A stretch of 64,000 nucleotides of DNA from an uncultured Bacteroides sp. GTDB taxonomy: Bacteria > Bacteroidota > Bacteroidia > Bacteroidales > Bacteroidaceae. The position numbers and the translations under genes are program-made. The notes beneath the pieces are model-generated. The model saw nothing but the letters and a program-made list of their open reading frames with translations. It searched no databases and was not told the origin of the DNA. Where the stretch lies: assembly GCA_900552075.1 (NCBI GenBank), contig URYL01000010.1:1-64000 (forward strand). The letters are read 5' to 3'. Positions 34,119-43,221 of this stretch are shown piece after piece (positions within the stretch are counted from its first letter, which is position 1; each line of letters starts with the position of its first letter).

Positions 34119-37100
34119 ATGAAACTGAAGCACTATTCTGTCTTATCTTTATGCATGTTCGGCAGTTTGCTTGCTGTACCTTTCTCCATGTGGGCAGGTC
34201 CGCAAACTGAGGTGACCATTTGCAGTGCCAGCGTGTTGAATCCCACGGCTGTGGAGGTAGTATTCTCCAATCAGCAACGCATGACGTTGGATTTTTATGG
34301 CGAAAATATTTTTCGTCTGTTTCAGGACAATAAAGGAGGCATTGTCCGCAATCCGGAAGCGGTGCCTGAAGCCCAGATTTTAGTGAATAATCCACGTCAG
34401 GAGGTGGGAAAACTTTCCTTGACAGACAAGGATGGGGTTATTACGGTAGCTACCAGCCGGATTGAGGTAGAGATGGACAAGCGTACCATGCTGTTCAAGA
34501 TTACGGATAAAGCACGCCAGAAAGTAGTGGCAGAAGCGGTTCGCCCGGCGGATTTCGCAGAGAAACAAGTCAGCCTTTTCCTGAAAGAACATGAGGGAGA
34601 GTATTTTTACGGCGGAGGGGTGCAGAATGGACGCTTCTCTCATAAAGGCAAGAAAATTCATATCTTGAACACAAATCAGTGGACAGACGGTGGGGTGGCT
34701 TCTCCCACACCTTTCTATTGGTCGACGGAAGGTTATGGAGTGATGTGGCATACTTTCTGTCCCGGAGTATATGATTTCGGGGCAACCGATAAAGGAGTGG
34801 TGGCGTTGAGTCACGAGGGAAACTACCTGGACGTGTTTTTCATGGTGGATGAAACTCCGGTCGCTCTGTTGAATGATTTTTATCAGCTGACGGGTAATCC
34901 GGTACTCCTGCCTAAGTTCGGATTTTATGAAGGACATTTGAATGCTTATAACCGCGACTATTGGAAAGAAGACGAAAAAGGGATTCTTTTCGAGGATGGC
35001 AAGAAATACAAGGAAAGCCAGAAAGACAATGGCGGCATCAAGGAGTCGCTGAATGGCGAGAAGAATAATTATCAGTTTTCTGCACGTGCGGTTATAGACC
35101 GTTATGAGGCAGCCGACATGCCGTTGGGATGGATTCTGCCGAACGATGGCTATGGGGCCGGATACGGACAGACTTCCACACTGGACGGGAATATCCAGAA
35201 CTTGAAGGAGCTGGGTGACTATGCCCGTGCCAAGGGAGTAGAAATAGGGTTGTGGACTCAATCGGATTTACACCCCAAGGAAGGAGTGGAACCGCTGTTG
35301 CAGCGTGACATTGTCAAGGAAGTGCGTGATGCCGGCGTACGGGTGTTGAAGACCGACGTGGCATGGGTCGGTGCCGGCTATTCCTTCGGCTTGAACGGGG
35401 TGGCCGATGTGGGTCGTATCATGCCTTATTATGGCAACAATGCACGTCCGTTCATTATCTCACTCGACGGATGGGCCGGTACACAGCGTTATGCCGGTAT
35501 CTGGTCGGGCGACCAGACCGGAGGAGAGTGGGAATACATCCGTTTCCATATTCCGACTTATATCGGTTCCGGACTGTCGGGACAACCGAACATCACTTCC
35601 GACATGGATGGTATTTTCGGCGGGAAGAACATTCCGGTCAACGTGCGTGACTTTGAGTGGAAAGCGTTTACGCCGATGCAGTTGAACATGGACGGATGGG
35701 GAGCGAACCCCAAATATCCGCAGGCGTTGGGTGAACCGGCCACTTCCATTAACCGTTGGTACCTTAAACTGAAATCGGAGTTTATGCCTTATACATATAG
35801 TATTGCACACGAGGCGGTGGATGGCAAGCCGATGATTCGGGCGATGTTCTTGGATTATCCGAATGACTATACGCTGGGAACAGCCACTCGTTATCAGTTC
35901 CTTTACGGACCTTCTATTCTGGTGGCCCCTATTTATCAGAAGACGCAGGCCGACGAGAAGGGGAACGATGTGCGCCACGGCATTTATCTGCCCGAAGGCA
36001 ACTGGATTGATTATTTCACCGGTGATTTGTATGAAGGTGGACGGGTCATCAACTGTTTTGACGCACCCTTGTGGAAACTCCCGTTGTTCGTGAAGCAGGG
36101 AGCCATTCTGCCCATGACGGCCGCACACAATCAGGTCGCTCAGATAGCGAAAGACATCCGTACGTATGAACTGTATCCGGCTGGAAACACGGAATTTACG
36201 GAATACGACGACGACGGTATCTCTGAGGCTTATCGCAACGGGCAGTATGCGACGACTCTTATCCGTTCTGTGCTGGAAGGGGAAGATTTGAAAGTCAGTG
36301 TGGCACCTTCACAAGGACATTTTGAAGGAATGGTGACGGAAAAGGCTACTTATTTCCGCCTCAATGTCACGGCACAGCCGAAGAAACTGACGGCACATAT
36401 CGGAGGGAAGAAAGTGAAACTGACTCCGGTGTCTTCTTTGGAGGCATTGCAGAAGGGAGAAAATGTATATTATTATGAAGCCGCTCCGGAATTGAACCGT
36501 TTTGCTACTCCGGGCAGTGAGATGGCCCGTGTGCAGGTGGTGAAGAATCCGGTGATGCACGTCAAGCTGGCAGCAGTGGATGTGACACGGAATGAAGTGA
36601 CGCTGGAAGTGAAAGATTATGTGTTTGCTCCAGCAGAAAAACTGCGGGTCAGCCAGGGGACATTGGCCGCTCCGGAACCACAGGTCACGGAAGAGAATAC
36701 CGGGGCTTATACGCTGACACCTTCCTGGAAGAAAGTAGACCATGCCGATTATTATGAGATTGAGTATAACGGTATGTTGTATAGTACCATCCGGGATACC
36801 CAACTGTTGTTTGAAGACCTCCGTCCGGAAACGACCTGTACATTTAAGGTGCGTGCGGTGAATGCTTCATGTGTGTCCGACTGGGCAACTGTCACTGCCA
36901 CCACGAAGTCTGACCCGCTGGAATTTGCCATCCGGGGTATTACGGGCGAAACGACTTGTCCGAACCAGGAAGGTCAGGAAGTGAACAAACTCTTCAATTT
37001 TGATGAAGGGGATGCATGGCATACGCAATGGAGTGCCCAGGCCGTTCCATTTGATTTGATAGTCGATTTGAACAGTGTGAACCAGCTCGACAAGTTTGAA

Positions 37101-37934
37101 TATCTGCCTCGTCTGGATGCTGGAAACGGTACGTTAGGTAAGGGTACGGTATATTATAGTATGGACAAATCGAACTGGCACGAAGTCGGTACATTCGACT
37201 GGAAGGGCAGTGACGTGAAGACCTTCGTCTTTACCGGACATCCGACTGCACGCTATATCAAGTTGTCGGTAACCTCGGCCGTAGGTAAGTACGGCTCCGG
37301 TCGTGAATTGTATGTGTTCAAGGTGCCGGGTTCGGAAAGCTATATTCCGGGCGACATCAATCAGGATAAACTGGTGGACGAGAATGACCTGACTTCTTAT
37401 ATGAATTATACAGGTTTGCGCCGGGGAGATTCTGATTTTGAGGGATATATCAGCAAGGGCGACCTGAACGATAACGGACTGATTGATGCATATGACATTT
37501 CTGCCGTAGCCGTACGACTGGAGACAGGCGTCAGCAGCCGTCAGGTACCATCGGTAGCCGGAGAAATTCAGATAGTGCCTTCAAAGAAAGTGTACAATGA
37601 AGGAGAGACGGTGGAAATCCGTGTATCCGGTAAAGGACTGCGTTCTGTCAATGCCCTCAGTTTCGCACTGCCTTATGACCCGCAGCTGCTGGAGTATGCA
37701 GGGATAGAGGCTACAGGCATGAAGGAAATGCGGAACCTGACCAACGACCGTTTGCACACCAACGGAACGAAGGCTTTGTATCCGACGTTTGTAAATATGG
37801 GAGAAAAGCCTTATCTGGAAGGGGATGCAGAACTGATGACCATCCAATTCAAGGCTAAACGCAAATTGAAACTGGATTTGAAGGTATTGGACGGTATGTT
37901 GGTCGACAAGTACCTGAATACGGTAAAATTTTGA
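34119..37934 (+). CDS. Exported GH31 glycosidase with FN3, F5/8C, dockerin-like and cohesin-like modules
   Basis: Secreted alpha-glycosidase (GH31, alpha-glucosidase/alpha-xylosidase type). A signal peptide spans residues 1 to about 26. The N-terminal beta domain and (beta/alpha)8 barrel carry nucleophile D413 in LKTDVAW and acid/base candidate D465 in WSGDQTG. A DUF5110-like beta region follows (TEYDDDGISEAYRNG). Then come FN3 (about 851-927), F5/8C discoidin-like (930-1077), a pair of dockerin-type calcium loops (DINQDKLVDENDL at 1079, DLNDNGLIDAYDI further on), and a cohesin-like domain (about 1140-1271). At 1271 residues it is far longer than most GH31 enzymes. Single gene with its own promoter and terminator. 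Exact substrate cannot be told. Confidence 0.88.
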   Translation: MKLKHYSVLSLCMFGSLLAVPFSMWAGPQTEVTICSASVLNPTAVEVVFSNQQRMTLDFYGENIFRLFQDNKGGIVRNPEAVPEAQILVNNPRQEVGKLSLTDKDGVITVATSRIEVEMDKRTMLFKITDKARQKVVAEAVRPADFAEKQVSLFLKEHEGEYFYGGGVQNGRFSHKGKKIHILNTNQWTDGGVASPTPFYWSTEGYGVMWHTFCPGVYDFGATDKGVVALSHEGNYLDVFFMVDETPVALLNDFYQLTGNPVLLPKFGFYEGHLNAYNRDYWKEDEKGILFEDGKKYKESQKDNGGIKESLNGEKNNYQFSARAVIDRYEAADMPLGWILPNDGYGAGYGQTSTLDGNIQNLKELGDYARAKGVEIGLWTQSDLHPKEGVEPLLQRDIVKEVRDAGVRVLKTDVAWVGAGYSFGLNGVADVGRIMPYYGNNARPFIISLDGWAGTQRYAGIWSGDQTGGEWEYIRFHIPTYIGSGLSGQPNITSDMDGIFGGKNIPVNVRDFEWKAFTPMQLNMDGWGANPKYPQALGEPATSINRWYLKLKSEFMPYTYSIAHEAVDGKPMIRAMFLDYPNDYTLGTATRYQFLYGPSILVAPIYQKTQADEKGNDVRHGIYLPEGNWIDYFTGDLYEGGRVINCFDAPLWKLPLFVKQGAILPMTAAHNQVAQIAKDIRTYELYPAGNTEFTEYDDDGISEAYRNGQYATTLIRSVLEGEDLKVSVAPSQGHFEGMVTEKATYFRLNVTAQPKKLTAHIGGKKVKLTPVSSLEALQKGENVYYYEAAPELNRFATPGSEMARVQVVKNPVMHVKLAAVDVTRNEVTLEVKDYVFAPAEKLRVSQGTLAAPEPQVTEENTGAYTLTPSWKKVDHADYYEIEYNGMLYSTIRDTQLLFEDLRPETTCTFKVRAVNASCVSDWATVTATTKSDPLEFAIRGITGETTCPNQEGQEVNKLFNFDEGDAWHTQWSAQAVPFDLIVDLNSVNQLDKFEYLPRLDAGNGTLGKGTVYYSMDKSNWHEVGTFDWKGSDVKTFVFTGHPTARYIKLSVTSAVGKYGSGRELYVFKVPGSESYIPGDINQDKLVDENDLTSYMNYTGLRRGDSDFEGYISKGDLNDNGLIDAYDISAVAVRLETGVSSRQVPSVAGEIQIVPSKKVYNEGETVEIRVSGKGLRSVNALSFALPYDPQLLEYAGIEATGMKEMRNLTNDRLHTNGTKALYPTFVNMGEKPYLEGDAELMTIQFKAKRKLKLDLKVLDGMLVDKYLNTVKF

Positions 37935-37984
37935 GAAGACAGGTGCCTGGGGCAAGCCTCGGGCATCTTGATGTGATACCATAA

Positions 37985-38022
37985 AAAAGTGGTTCATCCG
38001 GTGAACAGGATGAACCACTTTT
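37985..38022. terminator. Bidirectional terminator between GH31 and the M20 gene
   Basis: Perfect stem AAAAGTGGTTCATCC (37985-37999) with GGATGAACCACTTTT (38008-38022), T-rich on one strand and A-rich on the other. Confidence 0.85.
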
Positions 38023-38049
38023 TATTTCTTCTGAATTGTATAGTCGAGG

Positions 38050-39114
38050 TTAAATTTTCAATCCATCTAAGATTTGTGTGTAAACGGAAATGGCTTCTTC
38101 AATTTCGCTGACCAGCACATATTCATCGGCCGTATGTGAACGGGAAGATTTTCCCGGACCGATTTTGACGGAGGGGAAAGGCATCAGTGCTTGGTCGGAC
38201 AACGTAGGAGAGCCAAACGGTGTTTTCCCCAGTTCGATGGCCCGTTTCACGAAAGGATGGTCGGTCGGAATGCTGGAAGAGTTGAGGCGGAAGGAGCGGG
38301 CTTTCACTTCGCTCTGTACATGTTTCCCTATTTCAGCAAACAGTTCTTCATTGGAATAGCATTCGTTGCTGCGGATATCGACTACCATGCTGCACAGGTC
38401 TGGAATCACATTGTGCTGTGTGCCGGCATTAATCTGCGTCACACTCATTTTAACTGGTCCCAGTAGCGGAGATTCTTTGGGGAACTGGTAGGTACGGAAC
38501 CATTCAATGTCCGGCAGGATTTTGTAGATGGCATTTTCTCCTTCGTTGCGGGCGGCATGTCCGGATTTGCCCCTAGCAGTGACATCGAGCACCATCAGTC
38601 CTTTTTCAGCGATGGCCGGATGCATTTCCGTAGGTTCTCCCACCACGCCCAAGGCGATGGGAGGTAACTGGTGAAGTACGCTTTCAATGCCGTTTTTCCC
38701 GGATACCTCCTCTTCGCAGGAAGCCAGGTAAATCAGGTTGTAACTTTGTGTGGTCATGCTGAGATGGCGGTATACCTGAAAGAGAGATACCAGGCTGGCT
38801 CCGGCATCGTTGCTTCCCAGCCCGTAGAGTTTCCCGTTCTCATTCTTGGGAGTGAACGGCTGTTTCCTCCATCCGCTTACCGGTTTGACGGTATCTATAT
38901 GTGAATTTAGCAAGATGGTAGGTTTCTGGATATCAAACATGGGACTGATGCACCAGATGTTGTTGCCGGAACGTCCGGTCATAATGCCGGTTTCTTCTAT
39001 GTAATTTTGCAGGAAGTCGGCTGCAGCCTCTTCTTCCCGGCTGATAGAAGGAATTCCAATCAGTGAATGCAGTAGAGTCAGTGCTTCAGATGTGTAGTAA
39101 CCTGTATCTATCAT
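38050..39114 (-). CDS. M20-family deacylase (ArgE-type, acyl-ornithine deacetylase)
   Basis: Cytosolic zinc metallohydrolase. The 354-residue protein has the M20 metal ligands: HIDTVKP near 72, the bridging aspartate in GSNDAGAS near 100, the catalytic EEE near 133, and GEPTEMHPAIAEKG near 158. SRSHTADEYV near the C-terminus supplies the last histidine. Closest role is removal of an acyl group from N-acyl-ornithine in arginine synthesis. Bacteroides species use succinylated intermediates, so succinyl-ornithine is a possible substrate. No other arg gene is nearby, so this is inference. Shares a terminator with GH31; -7 box at 39141-39148. Confidence 0.8.
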   Translation of the reverse strand: MIDTGYYTSEALTLLHSLIGIPSISREEEAAADFLQNYIEETGIMTGRSGNNIWCISPMFDIQKPTILLNSHIDTVKPVSGWRKQPFTPKNENGKLYGLGSNDAGASLVSLFQVYRHLSMTTQSYNLIYLASCEEEVSGKNGIESVLHQLPPIALGVVGEPTEMHPAIAEKGLMVLDVTARGKSGHAARNEGENAIYKILPDIEWFRTYQFPKESPLLGPVKMSVTQINAGTQHNVIPDLCSMVVDIRSNECYSNEELFAEIGKHVQSEVKARSFRLNSSSIPTDHPFVKRAIELGKTPFGSPTLSDQALMPFPSVKIGPGKSSRSHTADEYVLVSEIEEAISVYTQILDGLKI

Positions 39115-39140
39115 AACTATTACCTGTTTTAGATTCCCTG

Positions 39141-39148
39141 CAAAGATA
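39141..39148 (-). promoter_or_regulatory. -7 box of the M20 gene
   Basis: The minus strand reads TATCTTTG, a perfect TAnnTTTG, 26 bases before the start codon. Confidence 0.5.
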
Positions 39149-39200
39149 CTCTTTTTTATGAGAAAAAATTTAGATTGTCAAGACATTCCAAATAAAATCT

Positions 39201-39208
39201 TATATTTG
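39201..39208 (+). promoter_or_regulatory. -7 box of the acyl-CoA ligase gene
   Basis: TATATTTG matches TAnnTTTG and lies 30 bases upstream of the start. No strong -33 box is seen. Confidence 0.5.
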
Positions 39209-39238
39209 CAAAATAAATAATAAAACGAAGAAAAATAG

Positions 39239-41053
39239 ATGGTTAATTCATATTTGTCCCGGCTTGTGCGGCGACAAGCAGAAAAATATGGGGATAAAGT
39301 TGCCTTAAAATACCGTGATTACACCACTTCTACATGGATTCCTGTGACTTGGAACAGATTTGCGAATTTGGTTGACGAGGTAGCTAGGGCTTTGGTGGCT
39401 GCAGGGATAGAGGTGCAAGAGAATGTAGGGGTCTTTTCACAAAATAAGCCAGAATGTTTTTATGTAGATTTCGGAGCTTTCAGAAGCCGGGTCGTGACGG
39501 TTCCTTTGTATGCCACCAGTTCGGAGGCACAGGTACATTACATTGTGGAGGATGCTGGTATCCGTTTCTTGTTTGTCGGTGAACAGTATCAGTATGATGT
39601 GGCCTATCGGGTACAGAGCTTGTGCCGTTCCTTGAAGAAAATTATCATATTCGATCCGGAGGTGAAACGGGCTGACGGAGATTGCAATTCGATTTATTTT
39701 TCCGATTTCCTGAAACTGGCAAAAGAGGATAAGTGGCAAAGTGAGGTAGAGGAGCGTACGTCGGCCTCTTCTCCCGACGATTTGGCTAATATTTTATACA
39801 CTTCCGGAACTACAGGCGATTCAAAAGGTGTGATGCTGCATCATTCCAATTACGAGGCGGCTTTCAAAGGACATAATGCCCGCCTCACGGAGCTGGGAGA
39901 AAATGATGTGGTGATGAACTTCCTGCCATTTACGCATATTTTTGAACGGGGATGGGCTTTCTATTGCCTCCACAGGGGATGTATGCTGTGCATCAACCTG
40001 AAGCCTCAGGATATACAGAAAACCATCAAGGAAATCCGGCCTACCGCGATGTGCAGTGTGCCACGTTTCTGGGAAAAGGTATATGCCGGCGTACAGGAAA
40101 AAATTAATGAGACCACGGGGTTGAAGAAAGCCCTGATGCTGGATGCGTTGCGGGTAGGCAAGGAGCATAATATCACGTACCTGATGAATGGAAAGACTCC
40201 TCCGGCCGTGTTGCACATGCGATATAAATTCTATGAGCGAACCATTTACAGCCTTTTGAAAAAAACCATCGGGATTGAGAACGGTAATTTCTTCCCCACT
40301 GCCGGGGCAGCCATACCGGAAAAGGTGGAGGAGTTTGTACATTCCGTGGGAATCAACATGATTGCCGGATACGGATTGACGGAAAGTACCGCTACGGTTT
40401 CCTGTGAATGGAAGGGAGATTTCCGGATAGGGAGCGTCGGAAGGGTATTGCCGGGCGTGGAAGTCCGTATCGGTGAGAATAATGAAATCCAACTTCATGG
40501 AGGTACTATCACAAAAGGATATTACAAGAAAGAAGCAATCACCAAGCAGGCTTTTACGGAAGATGGCTGGTTCCGTACGGGAGATGCCGGATACATGAAG
40601 GATGGATTCCTGTATCTGACAGACCGTATCAAGGACCTCTTCAAGACTTCCAATGGTAAATATATCGCACCACAAGCCATCGAGACGAAACTAGTGGTAG
40701 ATCGTTACATTGACCAGGTGACCATCATTGCCGACCAGCGCAAGTTTGTGTCTGCTTTGATTGTGCCGGAATACAATCAGGTGGAAAAGTTTGCACGTGA
40801 ACATCACATTGCTTTTACCAGTCGGAAGGACTTGCTGGAAAATCCGCAGATTGTGGAACTGTTCAGGCTTCGGATTGATACCCTCCAGCAGGAATTTGCT
40901 CATTATGAGCAGGTGAAACGTTTCACGTTATTGTCTGAACCGTTCAGTATGGAACGGGGAGAACTGACAAACACGTTAAAGTTAAAACGTGCGGTGGTAG
41001 CCCGGAACTACAAGGATATCATCGACAAAATGTATGAAGAAAATGTCGGTTAA
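39239..41053 (+). CDS. Long-chain-fatty-acid--CoA ligase (AMP-forming)
   Basis: Activates fatty acids as acyl-CoA through an acyl-AMP intermediate. The 604-residue protein has the P-loop LYTSGTTGDSKGVMLHH near 186-202, the A5-type motif GYGLTESTATVS near 379, the hinge-proximal TGDAGYMKDGFLYLTDRIKD near 441, and an N-terminal lid of the FadD15/long-chain synthetase subfamily. It has no signal peptide and is cytosolic or peripherally membrane bound. Transcribed alone and followed by a terminator. Substrate chain length is not deducible. Confidence 0.92.
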   Translation: MVNSYLSRLVRRQAEKYGDKVALKYRDYTTSTWIPVTWNRFANLVDEVARALVAAGIEVQENVGVFSQNKPECFYVDFGAFRSRVVTVPLYATSSEAQVHYIVEDAGIRFLFVGEQYQYDVAYRVQSLCRSLKKIIIFDPEVKRADGDCNSIYFSDFLKLAKEDKWQSEVEERTSASSPDDLANILYTSGTTGDSKGVMLHHSNYEAAFKGHNARLTELGENDVVMNFLPFTHIFERGWAFYCLHRGCMLCINLKPQDIQKTIKEIRPTAMCSVPRFWEKVYAGVQEKINETTGLKKALMLDALRVGKEHNITYLMNGKTPPAVLHMRYKFYERTIYSLLKKTIGIENGNFFPTAGAAIPEKVEEFVHSVGINMIAGYGLTESTATVSCEWKGDFRIGSVGRVLPGVEVRIGENNEIQLHGGTITKGYYKKEAITKQAFTEDGWFRTGDAGYMKDGFLYLTDRIKDLFKTSNGKYIAPQAIETKLVVDRYIDQVTIIADQRKFVSALIVPEYNQVEKFAREHHIAFTSRKDLLENPQIVELFRLRIDTLQQEFAHYEQVKRFTLLSEPFSMERGELTNTLKLKRAVVARNYKDIIDKMYEENVG

Positions 41054-41070
41054 ATAGCTGATTTTTATAT

Positions 41071-41100
41071 GCAGGCGCTCTTTCTGGGTGCCTGTTTTTT
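41071..41100 (+). terminator. Terminator of the acyl-CoA ligase gene
   Basis: GCAGGCGC-type arm (from 41071) pairs imperfectly with GGTGCCTG (to 41094), followed by six T at 41095-41100. Confidence 0.65.
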
Positions 41101-41149
41101 CTATCTGATGCGTCTCGGCATAGTCAAATTTAGAAAACTGCGTTTTCTA

Positions 41150-41181
41150 TTTGCCTCTGCGCTCGGCTTTTTCTATCTTTG
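41150..41181 (+). promoter_or_regulatory. Promoter of prfB
   Basis: TTTG (41150-41153), 20 bases, TATCTTTG (41174-41181), both matching the consensus. It lies 40 bases upstream of the chosen start. Confidence 0.75.
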
Positions 41182-41220
41182 CAGCGAGAAAATATAAACG
41201 GACTAATTTATCGTATTTTT

Positions 41221-42336
41221 ATGATTACCATAGAGCAACTGAAAGACATAAAGGAACGTACGGAAGCCCTTCATCGTTATTTGGATATTGATGGAAAGAA
41301 GATACAGGTGGAAGAAGAGCAGCTTCGTACACAGGCACCGGGTTTTTGGGACGACCAGAAGGCTGCCGAAGCGCAGATGAAGAAAGTAAAATCCTTGCAA
41401 CAATGGATTTCCGGCTATCAAGAGGTGAAGACGCTGGCAGATGAATTGCAGCTGTCTTTCGATTTCTATAAAGATGAACTGGTGACGGAAGAAGAAGTGG
41501 ATGAGGCTTATGCAAAGGCACTTTCGGCTGTGGAAGCCCTGGAGCTGAAGAACATGCTTCGTTCGGAAGCTGACCAGATGGACTGCGTGCTGAAAATCAA
41601 TTCAGGAGCCGGAGGTACGGAAAGTCAGGACTGGGCTTCCATGCTGATGCGTATGTATATGCGCTGGGCGGAAAGTAACGGCTATAAATTGTCGGTTGCC
41701 AACCTTCAGGAAGGGGATGAAGCCGGTATTAAGACGGTGACGATGAACATTGAGGGAGCCTATGCGTATGGTTATCTGAAAGGAGAGAACGGTGTACACC
41801 GTCTGGTACGTGTGTCGCCTTATAATGCACAGGGAAAACGAATGACTTCATTCGCTTCCGTGTTTGTGACTCCGTTGGTGGACGACTCTATTGAAGTGAC
41901 GGTAGAACCGGCCCGCTTGTCATGGGATACTTTCCGAAGCGGTGGTGCAGGAGGACAGAATGTGAACAAGGTAGAATCGGGTGTCCGCTTGCGTTATCAG
42001 TACAAAGACCCTTATACAGGTGAAGAGGAAGAAATCCTGATTGAAAATACCGAAACTCGTGACCAGCCGAAGAACAAGGAGAATGCCATGCGCCAGTTGC
42101 GTTCTATCTTGTATGACAAGGAACTGAAACATCGTATGGAGGAACAGGCCAAGGTGGAAGCCGGAAAGAAGAAGATTGAGTGGGGGTCCCAGATACGAAG
42201 CTACGTGTTTGATGACCGTCGTGTGAAAGATCATCGTACCAATTATCAGACTTCCGATGTGAACGGAGTGATGGACGGTAAGATTGACGGTTTCATCAAA
42301 GCCTATCTGATGGAGTTTTCAGATAGCGAAAACTGA
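41221..42336 (+). CDS. prfB: Peptide chain release factor 2
   Basis: Releases peptides at UGA and UAA codons. The 371-residue protein starting MITIEQLKDIKERTEAL (41221) follows a promoter, so the frame opening at 41179 adds non-coding leader and would begin inside the -7 box. The catalytic GGQ is in SGGAGGQNVNKVESG near 242. The tripeptide that reads the stop codon is SPY (VRVSPYNAQGKR) in place of SPF. The usual +1 programmed frameshift near codon 25 is absent: the frame is continuous through HRYLDIDGKK with TTG GAT in place of CTT TGA C. An insertion follows the GGQ region (KDPYTGEEEE). Confidence 0.96.
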   Translation: MITIEQLKDIKERTEALHRYLDIDGKKIQVEEEQLRTQAPGFWDDQKAAEAQMKKVKSLQQWISGYQEVKTLADELQLSFDFYKDELVTEEEVDEAYAKALSAVEALELKNMLRSEADQMDCVLKINSGAGGTESQDWASMLMRMYMRWAESNGYKLSVANLQEGDEAGIKTVTMNIEGAYAYGYLKGENGVHRLVRVSPYNAQGKRMTSFASVFVTPLVDDSIEVTVEPARLSWDTFRSGGAGGQNVNKVESGVRLRYQYKDPYTGEEEEILIENTETRDQPKNKENAMRQLRSILYDKELKHRMEEQAKVEAGKKKIEWGSQIRSYVFDDRRVKDHRTNYQTSDVNGVMDGKIDGFIKAYLMEFSDSEN

Positions 42337-42364
42337 TAACTTTGTGGAAAAACGCGTTTTTTTG

Positions 42365-42395
42365 TTTGTCTTTTTGCGGATAAGTTGTAATTTTA
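42365..42395 (+). promoter_or_regulatory. Promoter of the small membrane protein/CYTH unit
   Basis: TTTG (42365-42368), 19 bases, TAATTTTA (42388-42395), one mismatch from the consensus. It lies 28 bases upstream of the small ORF. A short AAAACGCGTTTT palindrome at about 42349-42362 precedes it and may weakly terminate prfB. Confidence 0.5.
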
Positions 42396-42422
42396 GGGAG
42401 CTAAATCTAAAAATGAAAACTT

Positions 42423-42563
42423 ATGGGACGCAACAGAACTGTGAAAAGACAAAATTTTGAGAAACGTGAAGAAGAGAAAGCCAATAGACTGTTCAGGATG
42501 ATTTGTATTGTCTTGATTCTATTGGCTATTTTAATGATTGTAGGTTATACATTGGCTTCCTGA
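42423..42563 (+). CDS. Small single-pass membrane protein (46 aa)
   Basis: The 46-residue frame begins MGRNRTVKRQNFEKREEE and then has one hydrophobic helix (MICIVLILLAILMIVGYTLA). A strongly basic/charged N-terminus puts the N-terminus inside the cell. A promoter-like pair of boxes lies just upstream and the CYTH gene starts 14 bases after its stop, so it is probably expressed and translated. Function is unknown. It could be a small regulator or scaffold. It is not a known toxin family as far as can be read. Confidence 0.6.
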   Translation: MGRNRTVKRQNFEKREEEKANRLFRMICIVLILLAILMIVGYTLAS

Positions 42564-42577
42564 TACCAGAATGTGAT

Positions 42578-43084
42578 ATGCCACAGGAAATAGAACGGAA
42601 ATTTTTGGTGTGCGATGATTCTTATAAGTCGATGGCTTGTGGGAAAAAGCGTATCAAACAGGGGTATATCTGTAGTGAAAGAGGACGGACGGTGCGGGTA
42701 CGTATTCAGAATGAAGAGGGGTACCTGACCATTAAAGGACCTTCGGATGCGGCAGGTATGAGCCGGTATGAATGGGAACATGCACTCTCCCTGCAGGAGG
42801 CGGAAGAACTGATGAAATTGTGCGAGCCGGGAATGATTGACAAGACGCGGTATTTAGTGCAATGCGGCACACACATGTTTGAGGTGGACGAATTTTATGG
42901 AGACAATGAAGGGCTGGTTGTGGCAGAAGTGGAGCTGGACAGTGAGGGTGAATCTTTTGACCGACCTTCGTTCTTAGGGGAGGAAGTGACCGGACAAGTG
43001 AAGTACTATAATTCATTCTTGATGAAGTTTCCCTATCGAAAATGGGCTGAAAACCTTCCTGAAAACTATCATGGCAAGGGGTAA
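42578..43084 (+). CDS. CYTH-domain protein (triphosphate tunnel metalloenzyme)
   Basis: The 168-residue protein starting MPQEIERKFLVCDDSYK has the family EIERKFLV motif, then RVRIQNEEGYLTIKG, KTRYLV and EVDEFYGDNEGLVVAEVEL, which form the charged tunnel of CYTH enzymes. Known members hydrolyse inorganic triphosphate or act as class IV adenylate cyclases. The bacterial short form with this arrangement is usually an inorganic triphosphatase. Start chosen at 42578; the longer frame from 42503 overlaps the small membrane protein and has no ribosome-binding logic. The terminator at 43079-43110 overlaps its stop codon. Confidence 0.9.
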   Translation: MPQEIERKFLVCDDSYKSMACGKKRIKQGYICSERGRTVRVRIQNEEGYLTIKGPSDAAGMSRYEWEHALSLQEAEELMKLCEPGMIDKTRYLVQCGTHMFEVDEFYGDNEGLVVAEVELDSEGESFDRPSFLGEEVTGQVKYYNSFLMKFPYRKWAENLPENYHGKG

Positions 43085-43110
43085 AAACTCTCAGTTGATA
43101 GTTTTTACCC
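43079..43110 (+). terminator. Terminator of the CYTH gene
   Basis: GGGTAAAAACT (43079-43089) pairs perfectly with AGTTTTTACCC (43100-43110) and overlaps the TAA stop at 43082. The downstream T stretch is short, so strength is uncertain. Confidence 0.55.
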
Positions 43111-43154
43111 ATTTGATTATCAGTTTTTGTGAAGAGTGATCTTTCTTTTTCTGC

Positions 43155-43162
43155 TAATATTG
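43155..43162 (+). promoter_or_regulatory. -7 box of the ECF sigma gene
   Basis: TAATATTG is one mismatch from TAnnTTTG and lies about 60 bases upstream of the start codon. Confidence 0.35.
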
Positions 43163-43221
43163 CAGTGTCAAAACGAAAAGCAGACATTATTTCAATTAAA
43201 GAAAAGAAAGACTAAAGAATT

